A DNA stretch of 64,000 bases from Xiashengella succiniciproducens. Lineage in GTDB: Bacteria > Bacteroidota > Bacteroidia > Bacteroidales > Marinilabiliaceae. Position 1 is the stretch's first letter, and every line of letters begins with the position of its first letter. The notes under the pieces are model-generated. The model did no database searches. It was given only the letters and a program-made list of their open reading frames with translations, and had not been told where the DNA came from. This document shows, piece after piece, positions 38,010 through 47,179 of the stretch. Location of the stretch: positions 1,054,001 through 1,118,000 of the forward strand of contig NZ_CP098400.1 in NCBI RefSeq assembly GCF_023674465.1, written 5' to 3'. A program made the position numbers and the translations under genes.

Positions 38010-38431
38010 AATATCTATTTATTATCTGTGTTTTTTTCTGTTTTGCATGCGATGATATTTTTGACGAAAACATTGAAGACAAACACGTTGAAATCATTTC
38101 GCCTGTTGGAGGCTGTTCAATTAATGAAGGCTCCATAACCTTTATGTGGGAAAATATGGAAGGTGCTGAATATTATCATTTAATGATTGTTTCACCCTCT
38201 TTCATAGAAATGTCAAATGTAATCTGCGATACCATTATTTATGGAGATTCTCTAAAAACAGTCTCGAAAAAAACCGCCATCCTACAAAGCGGAAATTATC
38301 AATGGTTTGTTAAAGCCTTTAATTCTGCTTACTCTTCTTTAAATCCAATTTATGAATTAACAGTATTGGACATACTGAAACCTGAAGAAGATGAACCTGT
38401 TCAGGATAAAGGAGATGAAACAGATCAATAA
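38006..38431 (+). CDS. Lipoprotein in secretion operon, possible pilotin-like role
   Basis: A 141-residue product. The ATG at 38006 overlaps the previous stop (ATGA) and gives a clean lipoprotein signal with lipidation at C15 (FCFACDD). The mature part has an FnIII/Ig-like strand pattern (ITFMWENMEGAEYYHLMIVS, NYQWFVKAFNS) and a Glu/Asp-rich tail. It is probably in the outer membrane because of its acidic +2 region. Its position in the operon suggests it helps the secretin, but no homology to GspS or PilW is visible. Confidence 0.65.
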   Translation: MKYLFIICVFFCFACDDIFDENIEDKHVEIISPVGGCSINEGSITFMWENMEGAEYYHLMIVSPSFIEMSNVICDTIIYGDSLKTVSKKTAILQSGNYQWFVKAFNSAYSSLNPIYELTVLDILKPEEDEPVQDKGDETDQ

Positions 38432-38582
38432 ACTAAAAATGAAATAACCAATCCAAAGAAAGCTTATTCAACAGGTAAAAGAATGAAATCAAAAGTCACA
38501 ACATACATCCTTATTGTTTTAGTGATAGTTATTTGGGGAGCTATTGCTCAAAAGGTTTTTTTCCCTACTCATGACTTTATAA

Positions 38583-40316
38583 CCTAAATTGAGCGATTCG
38601 TAATTTCACCTGCCCCCGTCGTCTCACTTGATTTCAAAAAAACGGAAATTTTCTCAGAGGTAGGCTTCTTTCGTGTACTTTTTCAACGAAAATTCAGTTC
38701 TGTTTTTCACTCAAACCGAACTTTATCGCATTTTCTATGGGTCTGGACATAAGTCTCCCATTACCACTACGGGTTTACAATCCTGAGGTATGTTGTTCTG
38801 CCTTATGCAAACTGAATTTTCGGCGGTGACTGACACCGTTCCCATAACTCTTCAATATTTATCGTTTCATAAATTACTCTGGTGACATTCAGGACAATAC
38901 TCCTTGCCCTTGAGGTTATCTTGACAGCAAAATCAATAAGCTTTCTTCTGAATGTATTAGGATATACGGTTACCGGAATAACCTCTGCGGTAACATCTTG
39001 TTTGTATGCTTCGAAAATAAAGTGTGTAACTACCAGCATAAAATAATAGGCTCTGTTCATTCCAAAGGATTTAAAAGGAAGTTGTTCTCTGGTAGCAAGC
39101 TCTTTAATGCTACGATGTATCAACTCGTCGGCTCCTCTTTGGTGTGATTTTCGTATGATGGTATCAGCTTTAAACCACTCATCTCCACCGGATGCCCGAA
39201 GCCTTTTGTCAGCGACAGGACAGTTCCCGATATTGGTATAGATGACGCTGTCAGGCTTACCAAATTCCATTACGTACTGCCCGGTATCATCCCGGTGCAA
39301 TCTGGTAAAAAAGCAACGACGAAACTTGGACCAGGATTTCAACTTGCTGGCAAATTCCGCAAATTGCCAGACTGCTTTATTTTTAGTGATTTTGCCCAAA
39401 GTGTCAATGGGTAAAGCCTTTACATATTCAGTAACATCATTGTACAATTTTCCTGTTGTAATGTAATGTATATTAAGCTCTTGCTCGAATATCTCGTACG
39501 CTTTCTGATCCGCAAACCCACTATCGGCGCACACCACAATAGGGACTTCTTTGGAGTATCTCTTGCGTATCAGATTTACTATAGAGCGTACCCTGTCGGT
39601 GTAATCTGATCCATGATTGGAATGAGCACTTCCTTTTCTAAAGGTCACGTCTATCAGAAACGAGCCCCAGCATATATGAAGTGGCTGAAACCCTTTCTTA
39701 CGCTTGTAAGTGACCTCGCAACCTTCGCGTTTCGCAGCATCGTCATTATCCAAAACCATGGTGTCAATGCCCAGTTCTATAACTTTGGGTTTGGATATGT
39801 GAAGCCTCCAGATAAACAGTTCATTAAGTATCTTATTGAATACCGAGTTTGAAATAACGGACAGCTTCCCAAAAAAACGTTTGACCTGGTGAGAAGAGGC
39901 CAATTGGTCGGTCTTGCATTCAAGCAAACATGCATATCCTTCATCCTTTTTACTTTGATCAAAACTGCTTATGGCCATATTTGTGCCATCTATAAAAAAT
40001 GCAACAATCTGTTTTACAAACTGTTGAAGCTGCAAGCCTTTGCTGTTTCCAGTAAGCAGAGAAGAAACATTACGCGATATTAGCCCATATAAGCCAATTT
40101 GCTCAGTGTAGCGAAGAAATAAAGGGAGCCCTCCACGACCAGAAATTTTATTGGTTGTAATGCCGATTTTTGTTATCTTCGTACTCATAAAAGATAGTCT
40201 TGTGCACCTAAATGGTGAAGTGTTGTTTTTTTATTTTAATACCTCTAAAATACACATTATCAAGGTTATAAGCAAGCTATCTTTTATTTTTTTTTGTATA
40301 AATCGCTCAATATAGG
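38583..40316 (-). mobile_element. IS1380-family insertion sequence with 5-bp duplication
   Basis: A 1734-bp element. The ends are CCTAAATTGAGCGATT (left) and CCTATATTGAGCGATT (reverse complement of right), matching at 15 of 16 positions. TATAA lies on both sides (38578-38582 and 40317-40321) as a target duplication. One transposase gene is on the minus strand, opposite to the interrupted gene. End type, CC start, 5-bp duplication and transposase all fit IS1380. Confidence 0.92.
38803..40188 (-). CDS. IS1380-family transposase
   Basis: A 461-residue DDE transposase. The N-terminus has the family-like SGRGGLPLFLRYTEQIGL segment. Catalytic-region motifs include ELGIDTMVLDNDDAAKREG, a second acidic segment VVCADSGFADQKAYE, and an RGADELIHRSIKE region holding the likely final Glu. 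The frame is full length with no break, so the element may still move. Its start lies 128 bp inside the element's right end. Confidence 0.9.
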   Translation of the reverse strand: MSTKITKIGITTNKISGRGGLPLFLRYTEQIGLYGLISRNVSSLLTGNSKGLQLQQFVKQIVAFFIDGTNMAISSFDQSKKDEGYACLLECKTDQLASSHQVKRFFGKLSVISNSVFNKILNELFIWRLHISKPKVIELGIDTMVLDNDDAAKREGCEVTYKRKKGFQPLHICWGSFLIDVTFRKGSAHSNHGSDYTDRVRSIVNLIRKRYSKEVPIVVCADSGFADQKAYEIFEQELNIHYITTGKLYNDVTEYVKALPIDTLGKITKNKAVWQFAEFASKLKSWSKFRRCFFTRLHRDDTGQYVMEFGKPDSVIYTNIGNCPVADKRLRASGGDEWFKADTIIRKSHQRGADELIHRSIKELATREQLPFKSFGMNRAYYFMLVVTHFIFEAYKQDVTAEVIPVTVYPNTFRRKLIDFAVKITSRARSIVLNVTRVIYETINIEELWERCQSPPKIQFA

Positions 40317-40596
40317 TATAAATAAGAAAAGTGAACGACCTGTATCGTCAAAAAAACAAAATGCTATTGAACCACTACTTCTTAATTACCGCGACCCTTT
40401 TTTATCAAAAAAAGACCAACCTTCTATTACCACGCCTAAGAATTTTACCACTTCACATTCTCAAATAAAAAAAATAGAAGAAAACAATGTACACTTTCGT
40501 TATTTAGGAATGTTTTCTTATGGTAATCAAAAGAGATATATTATAGAAATAAATGGAGCTCAACATGTAATTGAACAAGGAGATTGTATTAATAAT

Positions 40597-42006
40597 CATT
40601 GCCGTCCGATAAAAACCGATTTTGATTCTTCGTTACTTTTAACCGGCTTATTATCAGTCGTTTCTTTTTATAATTTTTCTATTTTCAAAAGTAAGCCCCC
40701 CTGAAAAGGGTAAGCATCTCTAAATCCTGGTCATCTCGTTGCCAATCTCGTTCCGGGTTTTCTAAAAATTTTATCAAGTGCAGGTAATTAAACAGGTGTA
40801 TCCTGCAAAATGACACCAGGTTGGAGAATGCCCAAGGCCGTTTCAACCGCTTCTGTATAACCGTGAGCAAGAGGTTCACGATCAAAGCGCAATATACCTG
40901 TATTTTTATCGCGTTCTCGTTATCCCCGAGGAAGTACTTCAGGGGGAAGTTTGATTTTAACTGCTTGAATAACAGCTCTATTTGCCATCTTGTTTTATAC
41001 AAGGCCGCTATCATGTCGGGCCGCATCTCGAACAGGTTGGTGAGGAACTCGAACTTCCTTTTCAACACCCTGTCGTAGAACACCACCTTGCGCAACTTCA
41101 GCTTGCTCCCGCCATCATCTTCCTTCACGGTCACCTCGATGATAGTGTCTTCCAGCACGCCGCTGTGGATGCATTCATCGATGTAAAGTTCTTGCTCCAC
41201 CTTGTAAACGGCGTTCTCCTTGATGCGGGTAACGAATCCGGCTCCCTTTTCACAAAACAGCTTGAAGGCTTTATAATCGTTGTATCCCTTGTCGAAGACG
41301 TAAATAGTGTTGTCATCCGGTTCCAGTTTCCTCAACAGCAGGTGATCGTTCGTGGCAGCGGATGAGAACCATATCATCTTGGGAACGGGCTCGTCGACAT
41401 TGATAACGGTGTGCACCTTGATCCCCCCTTTGCGTTTACCGTTCGAGGGTGTTCTGCCGACGCACTTCAAGATGTCCTGGAACAAACTGATAACCGTGCT
41501 GTCGAAGATCTCGACCTGCTTGTTCAACACATCTTTAAAGCGGGTGTCCGAGATCACGTGTTGGTACTCGCGAAGCAGGTCGTGGTACACGCCCGAGAAG
41601 AAATCAACGCTCCTGCGCTTGTTGGCGTCCGACAAGGTGCTCCGGTAGGGTATGTGGCCGAGCTGGAAATGCCTGGTCTTGCCTGAAAGACCGAGCATTG
41701 CACCCGCCACCTCGCGCAGGGAGGAGCATTTGGCGAAGACGCAAAACAACATGCTTATAAGGTGATCCTTAGCCGTGAAACGTTTCACGTAATGATCGGC
41801 CTTGTACCGTTTGCTGTTTCGGGCGATAATCCTTGTATCTACCATAGATATGAGCTGTCCGAATACCGATTGTCCAAAAAAATAAGTACTTTTGTTCATT
41901 GTAGACTTGTTTTGTGATGAATACAAAGCTACAATTATTAGTACGACGGGCAAAACTCAAATTTGCCCGCGTACTTTTTCTAAAAAGTTTTTATCGGACA
42001 ACAGTG
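40597..42006 (-). mobile_element. IS4-family insertion sequence with 9-bp duplication
   Basis: A 1410-bp element. The left end CATTGCCGTCCGATAAAAAC and the reverse complement of the right end CACTGTTGTCCGATAAAAAC match at 17 of 20 positions. ATTAATAAT flanks it on both sides (40588-40596, 42007-42015). It interrupts the same GspC/PilP-like gene as the IS1380 element, 275 bp further into the original gene. The GC-richer body contrasts with the AT-rich operon. Confidence 0.92.
40685..41899 (-). CDS. IS4-family transposase
   Basis: A 404-residue transposase starting at the ATG at 41899 (MNKSTYFFGQSVFGQL); the frame runs 18 codons further upstream into the element's end without a better start. 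DDE motifs: VEIFDSTVISLF, YVFDKGYNDYKAF, and the YREK-type signature YKTRWQIELLFKQLKS. It is complete and apparently intact. It lies on the strand opposite to the secretion operon. Confidence 0.92.
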   Translation of the reverse strand: MNKSTYFFGQSVFGQLISMVDTRIIARNSKRYKADHYVKRFTAKDHLISMLFCVFAKCSSLREVAGAMLGLSGKTRHFQLGHIPYRSTLSDANKRRSVDFFSGVYHDLLREYQHVISDTRFKDVLNKQVEIFDSTVISLFQDILKCVGRTPSNGKRKGGIKVHTVINVDEPVPKMIWFSSAATNDHLLLRKLEPDDNTIYVFDKGYNDYKAFKLFCEKGAGFVTRIKENAVYKVEQELYIDECIHSGVLEDTIIEVTVKEDDGGSKLKLRKVVFYDRVLKRKFEFLTNLFEMRPDMIAALYKTRWQIELLFKQLKSNFPLKYFLGDNENAIKIQVYCALIVNLLLTVIQKRLKRPWAFSNLVSFCRIHLFNYLHLIKFLENPERDWQRDDQDLEMLTLFRGAYF

Positions 42007-42097
42007 ATTAATAATTACAAATTACGTCATACCTCCATAGACTCTGTACTTTTCGAAAACGGGAAACAAACCTATTGGGTGAAACGATCACTATAAG

Positions 42098-43315
42098 ATG
42101 AAAATTGCGAAAAAACTAAAAGCACAAATATTGCCGACAGTAATGGTTGTATCAACTCTTTTACTACTGTTAACATTTGTACTTTTGTCGCTGTGGGAAT
42201 CGGATTTATGGCTATTTTCCCGGAATGAGTACATCGAAAAATGCCGTTCCAATATTGAATCGGCATATGTCTTATACGAGGCTCATCCTGAATTATTTAA
42301 TGAAATGGATGATTCTTTATGCTTAAATCTGTATGATTCTATTGCGTCATCGGTAATTATTAAAAAAAAGACATGGGGATTATATCATTGGATTAACATT
42401 GCTTCCGATAACGCAAATATAAAACAACATAGGTTATACGGAATAACACCTTCATCGGTAAGCCAGTATAATTTGTATTACACTAATGGGCAATCTTCTT
42501 TAACTTTAGTAGAAAACACCAATTTACAAGGTTCTTTAGCATTACCGGAAAAAGGGATTATATACGGTCATTCAGGTAATCAATTCTTCAGCGGAGAACC
42601 AGTGTCTCCATCAAACATACAAATAAGCGAGGCTGAAATTCCACAACCCTCTCAAAACGCTAAAAAAGAGATTCAAAAATTAAGACAGCTTAAGCCATTG
42701 GAAATTATGAGTGACGACTCTATCAGTCAATCCTTTTCTGAAATGCCTCCTCTTATTTATGCCGTTAACGAATATGTAGGCAATACCATTTTATCAGGCA
42801 ATATCATACTATGTGGAGATGATGTGATTATTGGTTCCAATGCGGTTATCGAAAACATTATTTTAATTGCCAATCGGGTAATTGTAGAATCAGGTTTTAA
42901 AGGATCTTTGCAGATCTTTGCCAAAGATTCTGTATGGATAGACTCAAAAGTCAAATTAACATATCCATCTGGTGTTTACAGTCAGAAATATATTGAAGTT
43001 CGAAATAAATGCGAAATTGAAGGATATATTATTGTGGATGTCGATAATTATATAACAAATGAATTAAACTACTATCAATCCAAAACATCCATTCTTAGGG
43101 GGCTTTTATATGTCAATGGAATTTCTCAGATTCAAGGAATTGTTTCGGGAAAGGCCTTTTTAAATCGTTGTATTTACAAATCAACAAGTGGATATTCAGT
43201 TGATTTAATGAGTAATATGTCATTATTGCAAAACGACTGGATTGCCTATCCCTTATGGGTAACCGATAACAGTCATAATCTCCAAATGATGCAGATATGT
43301 TCAGAAAACAAATGA
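42098..43315 (+). CDS. GspK/PilX-like protein with beta-helix-like domain
   Basis: A 405-residue protein with one N-terminal membrane helix (~11-33, ILPTVMVVSTLLLLLTFVLLS). It has no clear prepilin cleavage motif with Glu+5. The place between GspC and the minor pseudopilins is that of GspK/PilX. Residues ~230-350 show short repeated strands (NTILSGNIILCGDDVIIGSN, AVIENIILIANRVIVESG) like a bactofilin-type or right-handed beta helix, unusual for GspK. It starts 2 bp after the interrupted gspC. It may cap the pseudopilus or be an envelope scaffold. Confidence 0.65.
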   Translation: MKIAKKLKAQILPTVMVVSTLLLLLTFVLLSLWESDLWLFSRNEYIEKCRSNIESAYVLYEAHPELFNEMDDSLCLNLYDSIASSVIIKKKTWGLYHWINIASDNANIKQHRLYGITPSSVSQYNLYYTNGQSSLTLVENTNLQGSLALPEKGIIYGHSGNQFFSGEPVSPSNIQISEAEIPQPSQNAKKEIQKLRQLKPLEIMSDDSISQSFSEMPPLIYAVNEYVGNTILSGNIILCGDDVIIGSNAVIENIILIANRVIVESGFKGSLQIFAKDSVWIDSKVKLTYPSGVYSQKYIEVRNKCEIEGYIIVDVDNYITNELNYYQSKTSILRGLLYVNGISQIQGIVSGKAFLNRCIYKSTSGYSVDLMSNMSLLQNDWIAYPLWVTDNSHNLQMMQICSENK

Positions 43316-43650
43316 TAAAAGCTGAATCATTGGCAGAAGTACTTGTGGCTTCTCTTATTTTTTTACTCATCTTTGCCATTGGTCTGAGTTCCATTACAAA
43401 AATAACATTGCAACCAAAAGATCGGTGCAATATTATAGAAGCCGATTTCTATATAAAAAAAATAGTTAATGATTGTATTAACGGACATATTAAACAAGAT
43501 TCATCTGTTCAATGTAAATGGGGATACATCAAAATAAACCTGGAACCATACAAGGATTATCAAGACCTGCAAAAAGTAGAAATAACAGCCACCTTAATTA
43601 AGGAACAACGTAAAATAATCAGAACCCAAATTATAAAACGATATGAATAG
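43312..43650 (+). CDS. Minor pseudopilin, GspI-like
   Basis: A 112-residue product. The ATG at 43312 overlaps the previous stop (ATGA); an ATG 15 bp upstream is possible. The short leader MIKA is followed by ESLAEVLVASLIFLL, with Glu+5 at residue 9 and the EVLVA motif seen in GspI/PilV proteins. A helix and a small beta domain follow. It likely forms the pseudopilus tip together with GspJ and GspK. Confidence 0.8.
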   Translation: MIKAESLAEVLVASLIFLLIFAIGLSSITKITLQPKDRCNIIEADFYIKKIVNDCINGHIKQDSSVQCKWGYIKINLEPYKDYQDLQKVEITATLIKEQRKIIRTQIIKRYE

Positions 43651-44164
43651 CAGTAAGAATAAAATAGCTGCATTTTCGTTACCTGAAATGTTGGTCGTTT
43701 TGATAATTATGGGTATTTTATTTCTCCTGGTTATGGACGGAACTGCCTTATTCATACAATTTGCGCAAAAAAAATCAAACACTATCGCAGAAAACGGCAA
43801 ATTCTATGATGGTTATTATAAATTGAACGACTTGATTGTTTCTGCCGATTCACTAAAGATGAACAAAAACAATCAACTATATATATATCGCTCAATACCT
43901 GGACACTTACACATTAGCGAATCTTGCTTATTGTTTTCGTTTGCCAATGAAAAAAACGACACTCTGTTAAATACAAAAGTTTCAAATTTAACTTATAAAA
44001 AAGCCTTGATTGATAATAACGATTATCTGGATTCTGTATTTATAGATATACACCAAGATTCATTAAAAGTGTTACACTTGTATTTTGTGCATAAGCCATC
44101 AGAAAAAGAAATTCTTCGACAAAAATGGATGAACCTGGAAAAAAAATATCAATATGAAGAATAG
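43643..44164 (+). CDS. Minor pseudopilin, GspJ/GspH-like
   Basis: A 173-residue protein with a prepilin leader cut after A10 and FSLPE (Glu+5 = E15), then the helix MLVVLIIMGILFLLVM. The size and late operon position suit GspJ or GspH; the sequence does not decide between them. It overlaps the preceding gene by 8 bp and the next by 11 bp. Confidence 0.8.
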   Translation: MNSSKNKIAAFSLPEMLVVLIIMGILFLLVMDGTALFIQFAQKKSNTIAENGKFYDGYYKLNDLIVSADSLKMNKNNQLYIYRSIPGHLHISESCLLFSFANEKNDTLLNTKVSNLTYKKALIDNNDYLDSVFIDIHQDSLKVLHLYFVHKPSEKEILRQKWMNLEKKYQYEE

Positions 44165-45215
44165 TTCAAAAGCTTTTATCAAGGTGTCAGATAATAAAAA
44201 GGAGTTGATGTTCGCTGAATTATCCTCCTTACTTTCAGCCGGATTGGATTTCTCTCATTCTTTTGAATTGTTGATAGAAACTGAAGAACAAACAAAACAA
44301 AAACAATTCTTACAAAAAATATATCAGAAAGTTGTTCAAGGTAAAACGTTGCATAACAGCATTCGAAGTACAGCAAGTTTTTCAGCTTTAGACTGTGGCG
44401 TCATTTATATTGGCGAAGAAACCGGTCGATTGAACGATTCACTAGATTTTTTGGCAAATTACTACCATAAGAAAATTGAACAAAAACGAATGTTGTATTC
44501 AGCCATACGGTACCCTTTAATCATTTTAGCAATGACTATTATGGTCGTTATTTTCATGCTGTTAGTTATTGTTCCTATGTTTGAAACTGTTTATGCACGA
44601 ATGAACGGAGAATTGCCAGCTATGACTCAATTTGTGATTGCAACATCTAAAAAATTGCCGTTGATTTCATTTTTCGTCATTTCTGCTGGCTTAATTGGAG
44701 GGTATTTACTTTATTCTAAACGGAATAACGACTCTGTACGTAAAACAATATCAAAATTTGTCTTGTTTATACCCTTTGTAAATAAAGTTATACGTCGGAA
44801 CATGCAGGCTCATTTTTGTAAATTACTCTATTTGTTAATCAGTTCGGGTGTACCATTACTTAGCGGTATTGAAATTCTAAAAGATATTTTAACCTTTTAT
44901 CCTTACCAACAATCATTAAAAAGAATGGAACTAGGTTTACAACGAGGGGAATTATTGAGCAACAGTTTACAGCAATTTCCTCATCTTTATGAACAGAAAT
45001 TAGTGACTTTGCTGCGTGTTGGCGAAGAAACCAACCGCTTACCCGAAATGCTTGAGAAACAATCGACTAGTTTAACTCATGAATTGGAATATGAATTACA
45101 GAAATTAGGGAGCTTTTTGGAACCTATTTTAATATTTATTGTAGGTGTAATGGTAGCAGCTGTCTTGATTTCTATGTATTTACCAATGTTTAAATTGGGT
45201 GGTATCATGGGTTAA
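44154..45215 (+). CDS. gspF: GspF/PilC-type inner-membrane platform protein
   Basis: A 353-residue protein with two T2SSF domains: cytoplasmic helical bundle ~10-110, membrane helices ~115-145 and ~165-190, a second bundle ~205-310 (repeat of LxxLLxSGxPLLxGIEIL), and a last helix ~320-345. GEETGRL and GEETNRLPEML in the two halves are the paired family motifs. It forms the rotating platform above GspE. It is the last gene of the operon, 80 bp before an IS66 remnant. Confidence 0.93.
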   Translation: MKNSSKAFIKVSDNKKELMFAELSSLLSAGLDFSHSFELLIETEEQTKQKQFLQKIYQKVVQGKTLHNSIRSTASFSALDCGVIYIGEETGRLNDSLDFLANYYHKKIEQKRMLYSAIRYPLIILAMTIMVVIFMLLVIVPMFETVYARMNGELPAMTQFVIATSKKLPLISFFVISAGLIGGYLLYSKRNNDSVRKTISKFVLFIPFVNKVIRRNMQAHFCKLLYLLISSGVPLLSGIEILKDILTFYPYQQSLKRMELGLQRGELLSNSLQQFPHLYEQKLVTLLRVGEETNRLPEMLEKQSTSLTHELEYELQKLGSFLEPILIFIVGVMVAAVLISMYLPMFKLGGIMG

Positions 45216-45295
45216 AACTGGCTCTTTTTTAGTAAGCATTCGGCCTAGTACATATTGCGATCAAAGTTTAAGCTTCGTTTCTTTGAAGGCAAAAA

Positions 45296-45601
45296 ATGAG
45301 GATGACACTAACGACCCTCAAACAGCTCTATAAGGAATACCAGGAATCAAATTTAAGTGTACGAGACTTTTGTTCTAACCAGGCATTATCCCCTTCCAGC
45401 TTTTATTACTGGAGAAAGCAGTTGTGGAACACAGCACAAGAAGAACCTAAGTGCTTTATACCACTGGTTTTCGATTCAGTATCTGCTGAGCACCCAGTAC
45501 GCGACAATCAATCCAGGGTAACCTCAAGCAGAACCGATGATATAAACTGCTTAACGGCACCTGTAGAACTTGTTTTTCCCAATGGGAGCAAGATGCCCTA
45601 A
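45296..45601 (+). pseudogene. IS66-family accessory gene (TnpA-type) remnant
   Basis: A 101-residue frame whose first half is the helix-turn-helix of IS66 accessory proteins (KQLYKEYQESNLSVRDFC, SPSSFYYWRKQLW) and whose end is VELVFPNGSKMP, where the complete proteins continue a little further. The companion TnpB and TnpC genes are absent, so this is a broken element. It lies at the right edge of the AT-rich island. The 198 bp that follow hold no gene. Confidence 0.75.
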
Positions 45602-45799
45602 ATTGGGTATAGATGACAATTATCCTCTTTTCATAATTTGCGCATTATAAATGTGGTGATAATCAGGCAAACACGGCTGATGGGTATAAATACCTCTTTT
45701 TGAGGGGGATAGCATCGCCAAATCAAAAATTTAATACATTCGTTTGCGAATTTCACCTTTCAGCCACAATAAATAGTATTGAACATTAAATTTTAACTC

Positions 45800-47047
45800 A
45801 TGCGCAAAGTTTTTCTGTTTGTTTCGATTCTGGCCCTGACTCAGGTTGCTAATGCCCAACTAAGTGTTGGTACAGAGTTACGTAATCGCGGCGAGTACCG
45901 TGACGGTTATCAGAAACTGGCTGGTGAAGACAATGAAGCCCACGTTTCTGTATCTCAACGTACCAGAATTATTGTAAACTTTGAAAATGAAGATCTTAAA
46001 CTGCGTTTCTCACCCCAGGATGTCAGAGTATGGGGTGATGAGGTAAATGGTAATAATAAACCATCTCTTGAACTCTTCGAAGGTTGGGTTGATATTAAGT
46101 TCCTCAAGAATAGCAGACTCGTTGTAGGACGGCAGGTGTGGAACTACGATAACCAGTTCCTGTTGTCTGCAGGAAACTGGAACCAACGCGGTACTTCACA
46201 TGATGCGTTGCTTTACAAGTATAAATCAGGTGAGTGGGATTTCCATCTTGGTGCCGCCTGGAACTCAGCCAGTCAGACTCTGCAAAACAACTATTACCGC
46301 TCTAACCGTTACAAATCACTTAATCTGCTCTGGCTTCGGCATAAGGGGGAGAATGGATTATCGGCTTCTTTAACCCACCTTTCTTCTGGTATTACCGAAT
46401 CGGACGAGTCCAATACAATCCGCTTCAGACATACTACAGGCTTGTATTCAGTTATTGAAAAGGGAGACTTTTCTGCTTTCGGTAATGCTTACTACCAATA
46501 TGGTAAAAACAAGGCAAATATTGATGTTAGTGCATACTTGCTTGCAGCAGGTGCCAGCATTAAGGCAGGCGATCTGAAAACAGGTCTTGCCGGTGTTTAC
46601 CTCTCAGGTAGGAAGAAAGACGACACAAACAAGGATAGGTTGTTCGACTACATCTATGCCAGTGGTCACGGTAATTTTGGCGATATTGACTATTTCAGGA
46701 GTTTTGCTACTGATACACGGGGTGGTGGTCTTGGTGATATCTACCTGTACTTCGATTATGCAATCAATGAAAAGGTAAATATCAAAAACACTAGCCACTA
46801 TTTCACCCTTGCTCAGGAAGTCAATAAATATAACGAAGGAGGTACAATAATTGGTACTATCGATAAGAACCTTGGTTTTGAAAATGATATAGTGCTTAAG
46901 TATAAGTTCTCCAAGTCAGGAGCCTTCGAAAGTGGTTATGCTTTCTTCCTGCCAACCGACAACCTAAAGGATATTCAAGGAATTACAGATACAAAATATT
47001 CCCACTTCTTCTACGTTATGTTGACATTCACTCCCAAAATATATTAG
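45800..47047 (+). CDS. Outer-membrane beta-barrel, alginate-export-like family
   Basis: A 415-residue protein with a signal peptide (~1-19, ending ANAQ). It is rich in alternating strands, with the segments EDLKLRFSPQDVRVWGDE and DIKFLKNSRLVVGRQVWNYDNQFLLS typical of the Alginate_exp family, and ends in an aromatic-rich strand. It is probably an outer-membrane porin for anionic oligosaccharides or small solutes; the substrate is not known. It is the first host-like gene after the island, and a strong terminator follows. Confidence 0.82.
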   Translation: MRKVFLFVSILALTQVANAQLSVGTELRNRGEYRDGYQKLAGEDNEAHVSVSQRTRIIVNFENEDLKLRFSPQDVRVWGDEVNGNNKPSLELFEGWVDIKFLKNSRLVVGRQVWNYDNQFLLSAGNWNQRGTSHDALLYKYKSGEWDFHLGAAWNSASQTLQNNYYRSNRYKSLNLLWLRHKGENGLSASLTHLSSGITESDESNTIRFRHTTGLYSVIEKGDFSAFGNAYYQYGKNKANIDVSAYLLAAGASIKAGDLKTGLAGVYLSGRKKDDTNKDRLFDYIYASGHGNFGDIDYFRSFATDTRGGGLGDIYLYFDYAINEKVNIKNTSHYFTLAQEVNKYNEGGTIIGTIDKNLGFENDIVLKYKFSKSGAFESGYAFFLPTDNLKDIQGITDTKYSHFFYVMLTFTPKIY

Positions 47048-47122
47048 CAGGGTATAAAGTGAATAAATGTAGAACTGTACTGTCGGGATTGACAAGTAAC
47101 AGCAAATAGCAAATGCCCGAAT

Positions 47123-47158
47123 AGGGGAGCACCGCTTGCGAGCGGTACTCCCCTTTTT
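47123..47158 (+). terminator. Intrinsic terminator after the porin gene
   Basis: AGGGGAGCACCGCT and AGCGGTACTCCCCT form a 14-bp stem with one mismatch around TGCG, followed by five T. Confidence 0.92.
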
Positions 47159-47179
47159 ACTTACTAAATGGAAAACAGA

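Larger units (their letters stand above)
38483..42096 (+). pseudogene. GspC/PilP-like gene interrupted by two insertion sequences
   Basis: Three pieces, 38483-38582, 40322-40596 and 42016-42096, join into one open frame of 456 bp (151 residues plus stop) when the IS at 38583-40316, the IS at 40597-42006 and one copy of each target duplication are removed. The restored protein has an N-terminal membrane helix (~6-26), a Lys/Pro-rich linker and a C-terminal beta domain (RYLGMFSYGNQKRYIIEING ... DCINNYKLRHTSIDSVLF) typical of GspC HR or PilP domains. It would have tied the inner-membrane platform to the secretin. In the present state only the first 34 residues can be made. No other mutation is seen in it, so the interruption looks recent. 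Confidence 0.88.

Noticed and set aside
40294-40704. Frame of 136 residues read as a separate gene
   Set aside because: Its front is IS1380 end sequence and its tail is IS4 end sequence; only the middle part belongs to the interrupted GspC/PilP-like gene.
41914-42096. 60-residue frame after the IS4 element
   Set aside because: Its first part is IS end sequence; the rest is the tail of the interrupted GspC/PilP-like gene.
45216-45799. Direct repeat of the tRNA-Arg 3' end as right attachment site
   Set aside because: No match to the T arm/acceptor sequence was found by eye in this stretch.
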